DNA of 64,000 nt from a virus (IMGVR_UViG_3300033145_000788:34977-98976), one strand, 5' to 3'. Counted from the first letter of the stretch, positions 15,133 through 23,075 are shown. A program made the numbers and translations. The notes: a model not told the origin generated them from the sequence alone.

Positions 15133-16338
15133 ATGAAAATGAAAGTACTCCATGCCCCTTTTGAGATAGCTGGAAATATGGCGAGGATCACCAAGCATCT
15201 TCGCAAAGCCGGGGTTGATGCCACATCTGTGAATTATTATAATACTTGGTTTGACTACAAGTGCGATATGAACTTGGGGATAAATGAACTCCCGGAGCGT
15301 GAGGCCCGAAATGAGGTGGAAAGATTTACTAAAGAGGCGATGGATAAGTATGATATCTTTCATTTCCATTTCGCCCATTCCCTAAAGCCTGATATGAGTG
15401 ATTTGGAGGAGCTGAAGAAAAGAGGGAAGAAAATCCTCTTTTCGTTCTGGGGGAGTGATCAACGGGGTTTTGAATGGATCATGTATAGTCAAGCTAAATT
15501 CTTGGGCTACGATCCTCCAAAACCTTACCTCTGGCCTTTGGCACTCTATGCAAAGCACAAGGTTATAAACGCCTATGCCGATGTCATTTTTGCCCATTAT
15601 GCCGTTCCTCGCGGCCTGACTCCAAAGGGGATAATAGACACCTCAGAGTGGACCTTGGAAAAGAAAGAGGAATATGCTTCACGAGTCAAGTTGAAGAAAA
15701 ACCCTAATACGACTTATTTTGTCCATGCGCCGTCTGACCGTTTTAAAAAGGGGACGCCTCTGATTGAATCACTTTTCAATAAGTGTAAGGATAAGGGCTT
15801 GCCGATTGAGTTGCTTATGGTCGAGAGGCAGACCCCAGATCAGGCAAAGGAAATATATTCCCAAGCGGATTTTGCCTTGGAGCAGGTAGGGCCTGGGACA
15901 TTTGGTCTGTTCGGAGCGGAGATGATGTGTTGGGGAATTCCGGTGCTCGTCTATCATACGCCATTGCTTGACCGGATACGAAATTATCCTCCAGTGATAA
16001 GGATGACCGGGGATAGTTTTGAGGAGGAGATTAGAGAATGCATTGAGATGAAAATGAAAGGGTCAAACATGGAGGCGATGAAAGAAGGAGTCCGTACTTG
16101 GGCAATAGAGAATCTTGATATCAGTTTGGGAATAGAGATGTATAAGGATATCTACACTCGCCTGATGAATGGGGAGACGATTAAGCAATATCCTAATCCG
16201 GTTTGGTATCGGGAGGAACTGCGATTGTTGAAGGGGGTCAAGTCGGACTTCTACAAATATATGTTTGATAATGGAATCTTTGCCAAGCTTGGCTTGGTGA
16301 TTAACGATGCCGATTATGATAGGAGATGTTACAATTGA
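15133..16338 (+). CDS. Glycosyltransferase (GT-B, GT4-like)
   Basis: About 401 residues. The N-terminus MKVLHAPFEIAGNMARITKH and IFHFHFAHS, then ILFSFWGSDQRG, follow the Rossmann N-domain of GT-B enzymes. The C-domain has TYFVHAPSDRFKKG and a donor-binding region with GTFGLFGAEMMCWGIPVLVY, matching the conserved E-x7-E area. Likely transfers a nucleotide-activated sugar. First of three genes (GT, hexapeptide acyltransferase, GNAT) that look like a surface-sugar cassette. The start is one of several nearby ATGs. Confidence 0.7.
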   Translation: MKMKVLHAPFEIAGNMARITKHLRKAGVDATSVNYYNTWFDYKCDMNLGINELPEREARNEVERFTKEAMDKYDIFHFHFAHSLKPDMSDLEELKKRGKKILFSFWGSDQRGFEWIMYSQAKFLGYDPPKPYLWPLALYAKHKVINAYADVIFAHYAVPRGLTPKGIIDTSEWTLEKKEEYASRVKLKKNPNTTYFVHAPSDRFKKGTPLIESLFNKCKDKGLPIELLMVERQTPDQAKEIYSQADFALEQVGPGTFGLFGAEMMCWGIPVLVYHTPLLDRIRNYPPVIRMTGDSFEEEIRECIEMKMKGSNMEAMKEGVRTWAIENLDISLGIEMYKDIYTRLMNGETIKQYPNPVWYREELRLLKGVKSDFYKYMFDNGIFAKLGLVINDADYDRRCYN

Positions 16339-16913
16339 ATAAAAAAGCAAACAGATTACAAACGGGAAATGGAAATCAAATATCAACATGTTTTAAACAT
16401 GGAGATGGATTCAGTGTAGGGAGGTTTTGTACTATTAAAAACGATGTAATTATTGGAGACAACGTCACTATCGGTGATTATTGTAAGGTTATGCATGGGG
16501 CGAGAATCGGTAATAATGTTGTCATAATGGATTATGTTAAACTAATGCCCGGCACGGTCATTGGTCATAACTGCAAACTTGACGATTATGTCAATACATC
16601 AGGATATTGCCGAATTGGGAATAACGTTAGGATCAAGCGGATGAGCGTGATTGCACAGGGTTGTGTCATTGAGGATGACGTTCAGATCATGGTGGATGTC
16701 TCGACTATCCGTATCAAGCGGCCCGGAGAAGAGGAGCGGCCGGTTGTGTTTGGTCGGGGTTGCTTTATAGGAACTAAGGCCTGTATCCATGCGGGGGTGA
16801 GGATCGGGCATCATGCCATTATTGGAGCCGGGGCGAATGTGCTTAAGGATTGTGAGCCTTATGGTATTTACGTGGGTAATCCGGCCAAATTCATACGATA
16901 TCAAAAGGGGTAG
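16326..16913 (+). CDS. Left-handed beta-helix (hexapeptide) acyltransferase
   Basis: 195 residues with repeated isoleucine/valine hexapeptides (VIIGDNVTIGDYCKV, ARIGNNVVIMDYV, TVIGHNCKLDDYV, VRIGHHAIIGAGANV) and a typical end, GIYVGNPAKFIR. This is the fold of sugar O- and N-acetyltransferases such as WbbJ/PglD-type enzymes, normally trimers. The reading frame overlaps the GT gene by 13 bases; a TTG at 16335 with better Shine-Dalgarno spacing is an alternative start. Confidence 0.75.
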   Translation: MLQLNKKANRLQTGNGNQISTCFKHGDGFSVGRFCTIKNDVIIGDNVTIGDYCKVMHGARIGNNVVIMDYVKLMPGTVIGHNCKLDDYVNTSGYCRIGNNVRIKRMSVIAQGCVIEDDVQIMVDVSTIRIKRPGEEERPVVFGRGCFIGTKACIHAGVRIGHHAIIGAGANVLKDCEPYGIYVGNPAKFIRYQKG

Positions 16914-16915
16914 GC

Positions 16916-17722
16916 ATGACAATTAAAATTGAGAGAGTACCATATCTGACCGAATATTGGGGATTTCCTATGGGCCGGATCAGTGGACTGGATGAAGCGA
17001 AAACTATCAGTGAGGATTTTGCCGAGTATCTTGTTGAACAATTCTTATTACAAGCAAAGAATGAGGGTTGGAAGTTCATTGATACTAATTTATCCATAGA
17101 AAATACAATCTTTGCTGAGGCCCTTGTTTGTCATGGATTCTATCCGGTGCAAGGATTTATACAGCTTGATGCTACCACGGATAGAGGGTGGGTGCCGACT
17201 GGAATGAATAATCCCATGATATCCATACGCCGAATAAAGGAAAGTGATTTTTCTTGGATTAAAGAGGCTTATAGTTTGGTGGACTTCCCGAATCATTTTG
17301 TTGATGATGGTGGATTTAATAAGACAAAGGCCATGATGCTTTATGTCCGGCGATATCGGGAAGTTTATGAGAAGCGGTTGGGAGAAGTTTTTGTGGCTGA
17401 CATAGAGGACCGGCCTGCCGGTGCTCTTATTGCCATTGTTGATAAAGAAAAAAACACGAACCTCATGTCTGGTCTGGGGATTATCGTGCATCCTTGGGCA
17501 CAGAGGCAGCGGGTAGCCCAGACCCTTATAGCCTACCGGCAAGGGTGGTATCAGCGGCAGGGTGTTAAACGGGTGAGTTTTGGAGTGAGTATAGCAAATA
17601 GGAAAATAATAAATTGTATGGCTCAAATGGGATTTAAGATCGGAGTTTCAACTTTGACTTTTCATAAATGGATAAAGGAGAAACAATATGGACACCAGCG
17701 AACAATACATAAAGATGTGTGA
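16916..17722 (+). CDS. GNAT-family acetyltransferase (WecD-like)
   Basis: 268 residues. The C-terminal ~130 match a GNAT fold: VFVADIEDRPAGALIAIV, then LGIIVHPWAQRQRVAQTLIA in place of the R/QxxGxG/A acetyl-CoA loop, and VSIANRKIINCMAQMGFKI. The two-part layout resembles WecD, which acetylates an amino sugar. In line with its neighbours it may finish an acylated sugar. Substrate is inferred only. Confidence 0.65.
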   Translation: MTIKIERVPYLTEYWGFPMGRISGLDEAKTISEDFAEYLVEQFLLQAKNEGWKFIDTNLSIENTIFAEALVCHGFYPVQGFIQLDATTDRGWVPTGMNNPMISIRRIKESDFSWIKEAYSLVDFPNHFVDDGGFNKTKAMMLYVRRYREVYEKRLGEVFVADIEDRPAGALIAIVDKEKNTNLMSGLGIIVHPWAQRQRVAQTLIAYRQGWYQRQGVKRVSFGVSIANRKIINCMAQMGFKIGVSTLTFHKWIKEKQYGHQRTIHKDV

Positions 17723-18197
17723 TTGCCGGGAGATTCAAGATGGATGGATGTCTAGGGCCGGGGATTATGTTTTTGGACCAGAGATGATGGAGGGATATGG
17801 TTATGGCTGTGAAAAGACCCCAGAATCAACTTTTTGGATTTTTAATTTCTCTACCCTTGAAGATGAAGATGGGATTGATCCCCGTATATCAGAAAAACCG
17901 CTTGTCGCAGTCGAGAATTATGCGGGTGATTGGTGTAGCGGGCCAATACCCATTGAGTTAATTACTTGGCTTCCTCATCAACACCAGATTCAGGAGATGG
18001 TATCAAATTATTTGGAAGGGCAAATTAACCTTCTTTTGGATTATCTGCCGACCATGAAATTGGTGGGTGGCGGTAAGAGAAGAAAGATAGATGAAGCTGC
18101 TTATGATTCATGGGAACAACTTTGGTTGTGCATTTATATGCACGAGAAACATAATAAGACCTGGGATGGTGATAAATGGAAGGAGATAGACAAATAA
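17688..18197 (+). CDS. Conserved phage-type hypothetical protein
   Basis: 169 residues, beginning MDTSEQYIKMCDCREIQDGW; this opening and the later PLVAVENYAGDWC and ITWLPHQHQIQEMV are of a type I have seen in uncharacterised phage proteins, but no function is known to me. It overlaps the end of the GNAT gene by 35 bases. Confidence 0.55.
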   Translation: MDTSEQYIKMCDCREIQDGWMSRAGDYVFGPEMMEGYGYGCEKTPESTFWIFNFSTLEDEDGIDPRISEKPLVAVENYAGDWCSGPIPIELITWLPHQHQIQEMVSNYLEGQINLLLDYLPTMKLVGGGKRRKIDEAAYDSWEQLWLCIYMHEKHNKTWDGDKWKEIDK

Positions 18198-18538
18198 TGC
18201 CAAAACCGGGATGGGTCAAGACGACAACGATGGTGGACCAAAGAGTCTCAGTAGATCAGAATACGATTAAAGAGGCCCGGGAATCCGGAACAGAGATAAG
18301 GGTACTTCAGTCCATCCAGGTGACTGCGGCCGGGACACCGGAGGAGATGATATGGAAGATCCTCCAAGAGTTGCCGGAGCCCCGGTTCAGGAACATACTG
18401 GACCTGATCCGGACGGTGGCGCTTGCCCATTTCCCGTCGCAACGCCAGACGGCCGAATTCCTGGCGGTGTCCAAGGATTATTTCCGGCCGCATCTGAGGC
18501 GGATTGAACATAAGGAGGTGAATGATGGAAAGAATTGA
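18197..18538 (+). CDS. HTH DNA-binding protein
   Basis: 113 residues from ATG 18197, which overlaps the preceding stop (TAATG). The C-terminal 30 residues, FPSQRQTAEFLAVSKDYFRP followed by HLRRI, form a Fis/NtrC-like helix-turn-helix. The N-terminal half is extended. A transcription regulator is plausible. Confidence 0.5.
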   Translation: MPKPGWVKTTTMVDQRVSVDQNTIKEARESGTEIRVLQSIQVTAAGTPEEMIWKILQELPEPRFRNILDLIRTVALAHFPSQRQTAEFLAVSKDYFRPHLRRIEHKEVNDGKN

Positions 18539-18707
18539 TCCGGTACATAGAGAAGGAAACAATTGGTATTTTTGGGATGAGATACGGTTTAATAGATTTG
18601 GGCCATATGACACAGAAGAAGAGTGTCAAATAGAGATGATTAAATATGTCGCCCATTTAGATTTTGGAGATGAAGAAAAAGAAAGGAGACGAAAAAATGA
18701 AGTTTAA
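18522..18707 (+). CDS. Small hypothetical protein
   Basis: 61 residues with an aromatic core WYFWDEIRFNRFGPYDTEEE, a sequence style often found in small phage proteins of unknown role; the end is very charged. Its N-terminus overlaps the HTH gene and its C-terminus overlaps the lipoprotein start. Confidence 0.5.
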   Translation: MMERIDPVHREGNNWYFWDEIRFNRFGPYDTEEECQIEMIKYVAHLDFGDEEKERRRKNEV

Positions 18708-19014
18708 ATTTATTATCGTAATAATCATATTGGCCGTATGTCTGGTGGGGTGTAGTTGGCCTGGGACATACTATTCTAAAATTGAACAAAATGTGAGCGT
18801 TGATTCGATAAAAGACGACACTTACCTTGTTTGTACATACGTATGGATTTATAATTGGTTTGCAATTTCAGAAACCATTGAAAAGTCATTTTATAAATAT
18901 GATGTTGCTTGTGAGGACATCCCGGCAGAGAAAACAAGACAGATGGCACAGGCCTTGATAGTAAAAGCACAGGTGGACCCGAAGCTAAAAATCTGGAAGA
19001 AGTGTAAATATTAA
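18697..19014 (+). CDS. Lipoprotein, paralogue A
   Basis: 105 residues from ATG 18697 with GAAAGGAG upstream. The signal peptide MKFKFIIVIIILAVCLVGC ends in a lipobox (LVGC) followed by SWPGTYYSKIEQNVSVDSI. A paralogue lies at 20984 (CGWPGTYHSVIEQTV). The mature part has conserved Cys (ACEDIP). It should be lipid-anchored in the cell envelope. Superinfection exclusion or a lysis role are possibilities by analogy with other phage lipoproteins; nothing in the sequence decides. Confidence 0.65.
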   Translation: MKFKFIIVIIILAVCLVGCSWPGTYYSKIEQNVSVDSIKDDTYLVCTYVWIYNWFAISETIEKSFYKYDVACEDIPAEKTRQMAQALIVKAQVDPKLKIWKKCKY

Positions 19015-19017
19015 GCA

Positions 19018-19299
19018 ATGTCAGATAAGTTAATCGGTTGGCAGGAGATAGCGGACTTTATTGAGAAGAGCATCCCGACCACCATGAAGCTGGCCCGGGA
19101 GCTGAAGGCCCCGATAACCATGATGGCCGGGACCCCGTTTTCCACGACGGGGAAATTAGGGAGGTGGAAGTCGGTGAACAAGAAGAAGCTATACGGGCCG
19201 AAGAAATTGACCGAGGAACATAAGCTCAGGATTGGCCGTGGTGTCATGAAGCGGGCTTGGGCCAAGGAGGAAAGGAAGAAATGGAAGGAGGAGGATTAA
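19018..19299 (+). CDS. Small winged-helix/excisionase-like DNA-binding protein
   Basis: 93 residues. LIGWQEIADFIEKSIPTTMKLARELKAPI resembles the MerR/excisionase-type helix-turn-helix, and GRWKSVNKKKL fits the wing that follows; the C-terminus is very basic. Could be a regulator or a recombination directionality factor; no integrase is visible in the window. Confidence 0.45.
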   Translation: MSDKLIGWQEIADFIEKSIPTTMKLARELKAPITMMAGTPFSTTGKLGRWKSVNKKKLYGPKKLTEEHKLRIGRGVMKRAWAKEERKKWKEED

Positions 19300-19368
19300 A
19301 TGACTGAAATCACCCTTGAGATAACGCAATTTAGGACGAAATGCTTAATCTTAGGAAGAAACACCTAA
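19300..19368 (+). pseudogene. Fragment duplicated from the radical SAM gene at 19571
   Basis: Bases 19302-19330 are an exact 29-nt copy of 19615-19643, inside the radical SAM gene. Here the frame reads MTEITLEITQ then diverges to FRTKCLILGRNT and stops, before the iron-sulfur cysteines. This looks like the stump of a radical SAM gene interrupted or displaced when the Lar-like gene arrived, or an illegitimate duplication. Confidence 0.5.
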
Positions 19369-19380
19369 AGGGGGAATGAG

Positions 19381-19578
19381 ATGGCTATTGAAATAAAATT
19401 AAAGCCGTGTCCGTTCTGTGGACATAAAACACCTGATTTAAAATTTAGAGCGGTAGGATATTCATCAACGGGATATGAGGTTTTTGTTCTTTGTTCACTT
19501 TGCAGGACTAAAGGACCCTCTGCCCAAAATGAAGAATGGGCCATTGAAAAATGGAATGAGAGGGTTAAAGATGTCTGA
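19381..19578 (+). CDS. Lar-like zinc-ribbon protein
   Basis: 65 residues: LKPCPFCGHKTPDLKF ... VLCSLCRTKGPSAQNEEWAIEKWNERV. The two CxxC pairs and the closing W-N-x-R match the Lar restriction-alleviation family. Lar of the Rac prophage modulates type I restriction; many family members are simply small zinc proteins. An anti-restriction role is possible but unproven here. Confidence 0.65.
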   Translation: MAIEIKLKPCPFCGHKTPDLKFRAVGYSSTGYEVFVLCSLCRTKGPSAQNEEWAIEKWNERVKDV

Positions 19579-20137
19579 CGACCAAAAACTCAAAGCTGAA
19601 AATAGACGCCTCAAGACTGAAATCACCCTTGAGATAACGCAATATTGTCCTTGGGAGTGTATCTATTGTTCCTCTAATGCAGGGCCGGACGGGGAACACT
19701 TATCCTTTGAACAAATTGAAAAATTTCTTGATGATAACGTAAAGTGGCCTCCGGCCAGGGTAATTAACATCAGTGGCGGTGAACCCCTGGCTCATCCCGA
19801 TTTTTGGAAAATCCTGCAATTAGCACAAGCAAGGGCTCGTTATGTGTGGGTTTATACTAACGCCCTAACCCACATCAGGTTCAATGCCGACATCATTGAC
19901 GGGATAGAGTGCCATGCGAATGTCATCTTGCGACCGGGTTCCCAAATTCCTATCAAGGCAGACGAAGTACATCTTCTAAAACTGGTTCCCCAGGGCCGAG
20001 CCAAGAATCTACCTCAGATGAAATTTCATGTTTCGGGAAACCTGACCGGAAGCTGTGATGACTGTGACCATATTCTCTTGCAGGCGGACGGCAAAGTGGT
20101 CAAAGGTCCATGTAGAAAGGAATATGAGGAGGATTAG
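19571..20137 (+). CDS. Short radical SAM protein
   Basis: 188 residues from ATG 19571. TLEITQYCPWECIYCSSNAG contains CxxxCxxC for the 4Fe-4S cluster, and INISGGEPLAHPDFW is the GGE motif binding SAM. The C-terminus has four Cys (CDDCDHI, GPCRKE) that could hold a second cluster. At under 200 residues it is shorter than the usual radical SAM core. Substrate unknown. Confidence 0.7.
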   Translation: MSDDQKLKAENRRLKTEITLEITQYCPWECIYCSSNAGPDGEHLSFEQIEKFLDDNVKWPPARVINISGGEPLAHPDFWKILQLAQARARYVWVYTNALTHIRFNADIIDGIECHANVILRPGSQIPIKADEVHLLKLVPQGRAKNLPQMKFHVSGNLTGSCDDCDHILLQADGKVVKGPCRKEYEED

Positions 20138-20323
20138 ATGCCGGATTTAGAGCGAATAAAACACATCTTCAAGTTTATGGAGTATGATGCCATTACCGAG
20201 AGACAACATGCCCTCATTATCTCGTTCGAGGAACAGTTTGAGAGGCGGGGAGATCTGTCTGAACGTCAGATGGGAATCCTTGAAGATATCTTCAGGAGGG
20301 CGGCTGAGAATCGGGAGTACTAA
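20138..20323 (+). CDS. Small helical protein
   Basis: 61 residues, abutting the radical SAM stop. Fully helical pattern: YDAITERQHALIISFEEQFE, GDLSERQMGILEDIFRRAAE. I have seen similar short helical proteins in phages without known function. No cysteines. Confidence 0.5.
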   Translation: MPDLERIKHIFKFMEYDAITERQHALIISFEEQFERRGDLSERQMGILEDIFRRAAENREY

Positions 20324-20392
20324 GGGGCGAGGTTAAAAATGTATTTTGACGGGACAGAGGAAATTCCAAAGGAAATACTAAAGGAAGTAATA

Positions 20393-20734
20393 ATGAAAGA
20401 GCAATACTTCAAGCCTGGTGATAAGTTTATTGCGATAGTAAAAGGAAAGCATGACAAGCAGGGATTCCCGATAGAGAAGGCGATTCTCCTGTATCTTGGC
20501 GCCCGGTGGCTGCATTCTGCGGGATTCAGTGATGCGGATAACGGAACCTGGGTGAATCGGGAAGGGAAAGGAGATATGGATGTACCGGATGCATATAATG
20601 TTTCTCTGTCTATGATCAGGGAGTGGGATGACAGGATATTCCCGGTGCCGGAGGAAATAAACAAGAGGGTTGAAAAAGAAAGGATAGAGACGGAAAGGCA
20701 ATGGAAGAAACTGATGTGTGTATTGGACGAGTAA
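20393..20734 (+). CDS. Hypothetical protein
   Basis: 114 residues from ATG 20393 (AAGGA upstream; a further in-frame ATG at 20339 is possible). Includes FKPGDKFIAIVKGKHDKQGF and a C-terminal coiled helix. No recognised domain. Confidence 0.45.
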   Translation: MKEQYFKPGDKFIAIVKGKHDKQGFPIEKAILLYLGARWLHSAGFSDADNGTWVNREGKGDMDVPDAYNVSLSMIREWDDRIFPVPEEINKRVEKERIETERQWKKLMCVLDE

Positions 20735-20775
20735 GACAAGAGGGGATAAAATCAAAAGACGGAAGGAGAAAGAAA

Positions 20776-20964
20776 ATGGACACGAAAGAATTATTGAGTT
20801 TAAGGAAGGTATTGAAAGAAGATGTGGGAGAGTATGGGGACGGCTATACGATCGTAAAACATGAGAAGCTGAGCGAAAGCGAGATGATCATATTGGACAC
20901 CCTGGTCGAGGCCCTGTTGATGCTTGATGAGAAAATAGAAGAGATAAGGAGATTTGCCAGATAA
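20776..20964 (+). CDS. Small helical protein
   Basis: 62 residues from ATG 20776, chosen for GGAAGGAG just upstream. Helical with LSESEMIILDTLVEALLMLD in the middle. Function unknown. Confidence 0.45.
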   Translation: MDTKELLSLRKVLKEDVGEYGDGYTIVKHEKLSESEMIILDTLVEALLMLDEKIEEIRRFAR

Positions 20965-20983
20965 TGGCAAAATAGGAGAAGAA

Positions 20984-21313
20984 ATGAGGTTTAAACTTAT
21001 TATCATTATGGCAATATTGGCTCTTTATGTGGCGGGATGCGGCTGGCCGGGGACATATCATTCTGTTATTGAACAGACGGTTATTGCCGAGTCAATAGCG
21101 GATGATAAATATTGTGTTGCAACGACGGTGCATATTTGCAATTGGACCGGACATTTGATGAGATGTGAATTCGGAACGATGGATTATGTTAATTGTGAAG
21201 ATGTTCCTACAACAAAAAAGGAGCAGATGGACAGGGCTCAAAAAGTGAAGGTAGAAATAGATTCACAATTGAAGACTTGGAGGGAACAGAAAATCCGATA
21301 TTATTTTTTTTGA
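20984..21313 (+). CDS. Lipoprotein, paralogue B
   Basis: 109 residues from ATG 20984 with AGGAG upstream. Signal peptide MRFKLIIIMAILALYVAGC with lipobox, then GWPGTYHSVIEQTV and a Cys pair region matching the lipoprotein at 18697 over most of its length, though with a diverged middle. The two copies are 2 kb apart, separated by unrelated genes. Confidence 0.65.
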   Translation: MRFKLIIIMAILALYVAGCGWPGTYHSVIEQTVIAESIADDKYCVATTVHICNWTGHLMRCEFGTMDYVNCEDVPTTKKEQMDRAQKVKVEIDSQLKTWREQKIRYYFF

Positions 21314-21340
21314 TTGGGAGAATATAGAAGGGAGAAAATA

Positions 21341-21514
21341 ATGATACCCAAAACATTACATAGCAATAAAAAGCCTATTCCACCACTTGATAGACTTCTT
21401 CGAGAAAATGTGTATAGAATTTGTCCTAAATGCGGAAGCTCAATGGTAAGAACAAAATGGTTTTTCTTTGGCAAAAAGAAATGCATTCATCCGGAATGTG
21501 GATATGAGATGTAA
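21341..21514 (+). CDS. Small zinc-ribbon protein
   Basis: 57 residues from ATG 21341 (GGGAG upstream). CPKCGSSMVRTKWFF ... KKKCIHPECGYEM gives four cysteines in two CxxC-like pairs, a typical zinc ribbon. Function unknown. Confidence 0.5.
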   Translation: MIPKTLHSNKKPIPPLDRLLRENVYRICPKCGSSMVRTKWFFFGKKKCIHPECGYEM

Positions 21515-21562
21515 AGGCTGTTCTATTAAGAAGGAGGCAGAAGATTAAAGGAAGGGTAGGAG

Positions 21563-21742
21563 ATGAAAATACAGTTAAATCTAGATGATTTAAAAATATT
21601 GGCAAAAAGGGCAGCTGAGGCAGGAATCGAATCAAGGTGGATTGAGGTAGCCCTTGAATGGATGGAGGCTACCGACAGGCGCATAATAGAATTGGAAGAG
21701 GGATTAAGTAAGAAACCATTGGATAGAAATAATAGGAGATAA
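21563..21742 (+). CDS. Small helical protein
   Basis: 59 residues from ATG 21563 after GTAGGAG. KIQLNLDDLKILAKRAAEAG then a second helix with WIEVALEWMEAT. No known family. About 220 bases follow without a gene before the structured RNA. Confidence 0.4.
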   Translation: MKIQLNLDDLKILAKRAAEAGIESRWIEVALEWMEATDRRIIELEEGLSKKPLDRNNRR

Positions 21743-21959
21743 GAAGAAAGTATAAAGGAAGAGAAGCAAACATAAGATGAGGGAAACGGTAAAAAGGATA
21801 GATGGGGAATAGAAACCATCAAAATAAAAATTCCTAAAATATAAGATAAAACCAGATATCCCTATAAAAGTATAAGAGGGATGGTAGAAGTAAGATTTAT
21901 TATTTAATCCTTTTTATTTGTTTGGAAGTAGGTTATACTATATATAATTGTGATTTTAG

Positions 21960-22092
21960 TGTCCCCTGCCGCCCCTGGAAGGGGGCTTTGTAGAATTGGC
22001 AAGAAGGATACGCATGGATGACTGCCCGATTGGGACGGGGAAAATCCTGTATGGCCCGGGAGGAAGTTGAGTTCACTTGCCAATTCTACGGC
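21960..22092 (+). ncRNA. Putative structured RNA with a perfect 14-bp closing stem
   Basis: Bases 21990-22003 (GTAGAATTGGCAAG) are the exact reverse complement of 22076-22089. The 72 bases inside include short pairings such as AGGAT/ATCCT (22005/22044) and CCCGATTGGG (22025). A second hairpin, GCCCC/GGGGC (21971/21982), lies upstream, and TATAAT at 21943 could be a promoter. No good reading frame covers the region. It does not fold as a tRNA. Family unknown. Confidence 0.5.
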
Positions 22093-22140
22093 CATTAATA
22101 AATTTAAAATGGAAAAATCATAAAACCCCCCATTAAAGGA

Positions 22141-22380
22141 ATGAAGCACGAACCCTACGGTCCCGACTATATGGTTGGAGCTTGGGTGGCTCTTTTGCGT
22201 TATCTTCTTGGTAAAGAACAGGCACGAAATGATTTTAAGGCCGAAACCGGCATTGATATTCAGAGCGTAGTCAATGCTAGGAGTTTAAATAAACTCATAG
22301 ATGAAGCAACCGGATTCACAAAGGATGCGGTAATTAAGTGGGCTGATTGGGTAACTGTGAACCATTGGGGAGAGTATTGA
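22141..22380 (+). CDS. Hypothetical protein
   Basis: 79 residues beginning MKHEPYGPDYMVGAWVALLR, helical, with a second helix ARSLNKLIDEATGFTKDAVI. Resembles nothing I can name. From 22381 to 22652 there is no firm gene: a 19-codon frame at 22392 and the P2 promoter. Confidence 0.4.
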   Translation: MKHEPYGPDYMVGAWVALLRYLLGKEQARNDFKAETGIDIQSVVNARSLNKLIDEATGFTKDAVIKWADWVTVNHWGEY

Positions 22381-22587
22381 AGAAATAAACAATGCCTGAA
22401 GGAAGAAAGAGCGGTGGGGCCAAGAAGATAGGCCGGAACGGTCTGAAATAGGCTGGCCCTGGGGCGTGAACAGACTTATTTTTGGTTTAAGCCCTTAGCC
22501 TTATGCCTTTGTATAGGTTTAGACCCGGAATTGGTTTGGAAGGTGTTTTATCCCCCGGTAAAAGAAAAGCCGTTCCTTGAAAAAAAG

Positions 22588-22616
22588 TTTAAAAGCAGGC
22601 CGTCTTATTATATAAT
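22588..22616 (+). promoter_or_regulatory. Sigma70-like promoter P2 (copy of P1)
   Basis: TTTAAA at 22588-22593, 17-nt spacer, TATAAT at 22611-22616. From AAAAAGTTTAAAA through GTCTTATTATATAATATAGG it is nearly identical to P1 at 669-697, differing only in a few spacer bases. Drives the gene run from 22653. Confidence 0.7.
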
Positions 22617-22652
22617 ATAGGTAAGGAAAGAATATTAGAAAGAGGAAGGGGA

Positions 22653-22787
22653 ATGAAAGCGATGTTCAGGAAGGAGAGAAAGACCGTAGATCTTGTCAAG
22701 GAGAATGTCCATACGGTCTGGATGAAGGTCGGCGGGAGGATAATCAAGAGGCATAAAAGGAAGCACAATGTAAAGAAAGGAGAATAA
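22653..22787 (+). CDS. Small basic protein
   Basis: 44 residues from ATG 22653 (AGGAAGGGG upstream), first gene after P2. Very basic C-terminus (RIIKRHKRKHNVKKGE) suggesting nucleic-acid binding. Its stop overlaps into the next start (TAAATG). Confidence 0.45.
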   Translation: MKAMFRKERKTVDLVKENVHTVWMKVGGRIIKRHKRKHNVKKGE

Positions 22788-23075
22788 ATGTTTGGTCTGA
22801 CACAGAAAGAAAAAGAGCCCCTTCATCCCAAAGTTAAACCGGGCAGTGAAGTGGCAATGACAAGCCTTCTGAGGACCGAGGTTCTTGGAGACAGGATAGA
22901 AGTTCTTGAAAGCAAGTTGGATCTGATGGAAGGCTGGTTCAATGATGTTGAGAAGGATTTGGCGGATTTGAGAAAGGATATGGTTTGTGTAGGATCGTTC
23001 CTTGAGGATTTAAAGGGGATATTTGAGGGTTTACGATTTATAGTTGGGAGGAGGACGAGTGATGGCTCCGAATGA
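22788..23075 (+). CDS. Coiled-coil hypothetical protein
   Basis: 95 residues. After a short extended N-terminus, residues 28-75 form heptads (VLGDRIEVLESKLDLMEGWF...). Likely oligomeric. Function unknown. Confidence 0.45.
   Translation: MFGLTQKEKEPLHPKVKPGSEVAMTSLLRTEVLGDRIEVLESKLDLMEGWFNDVEKDLADLRKDMVCVGSFLEDLKGIFEGLRFIVGRRTSDGSE

Noticed and set aside
21990-22089. tRNA or tmRNA
   Set aside because: The 14-bp stem is too long for an acceptor stem and no T-loop consensus or anticodon arm could be placed.
22392-22451. 19-codon frame MPEGRKSGGAKKIGRNGLK
   Set aside because: Too short, weak ribosome site, and it lies in a stretch with no coupling to neighbours. Could be a gene stump but unsupported.
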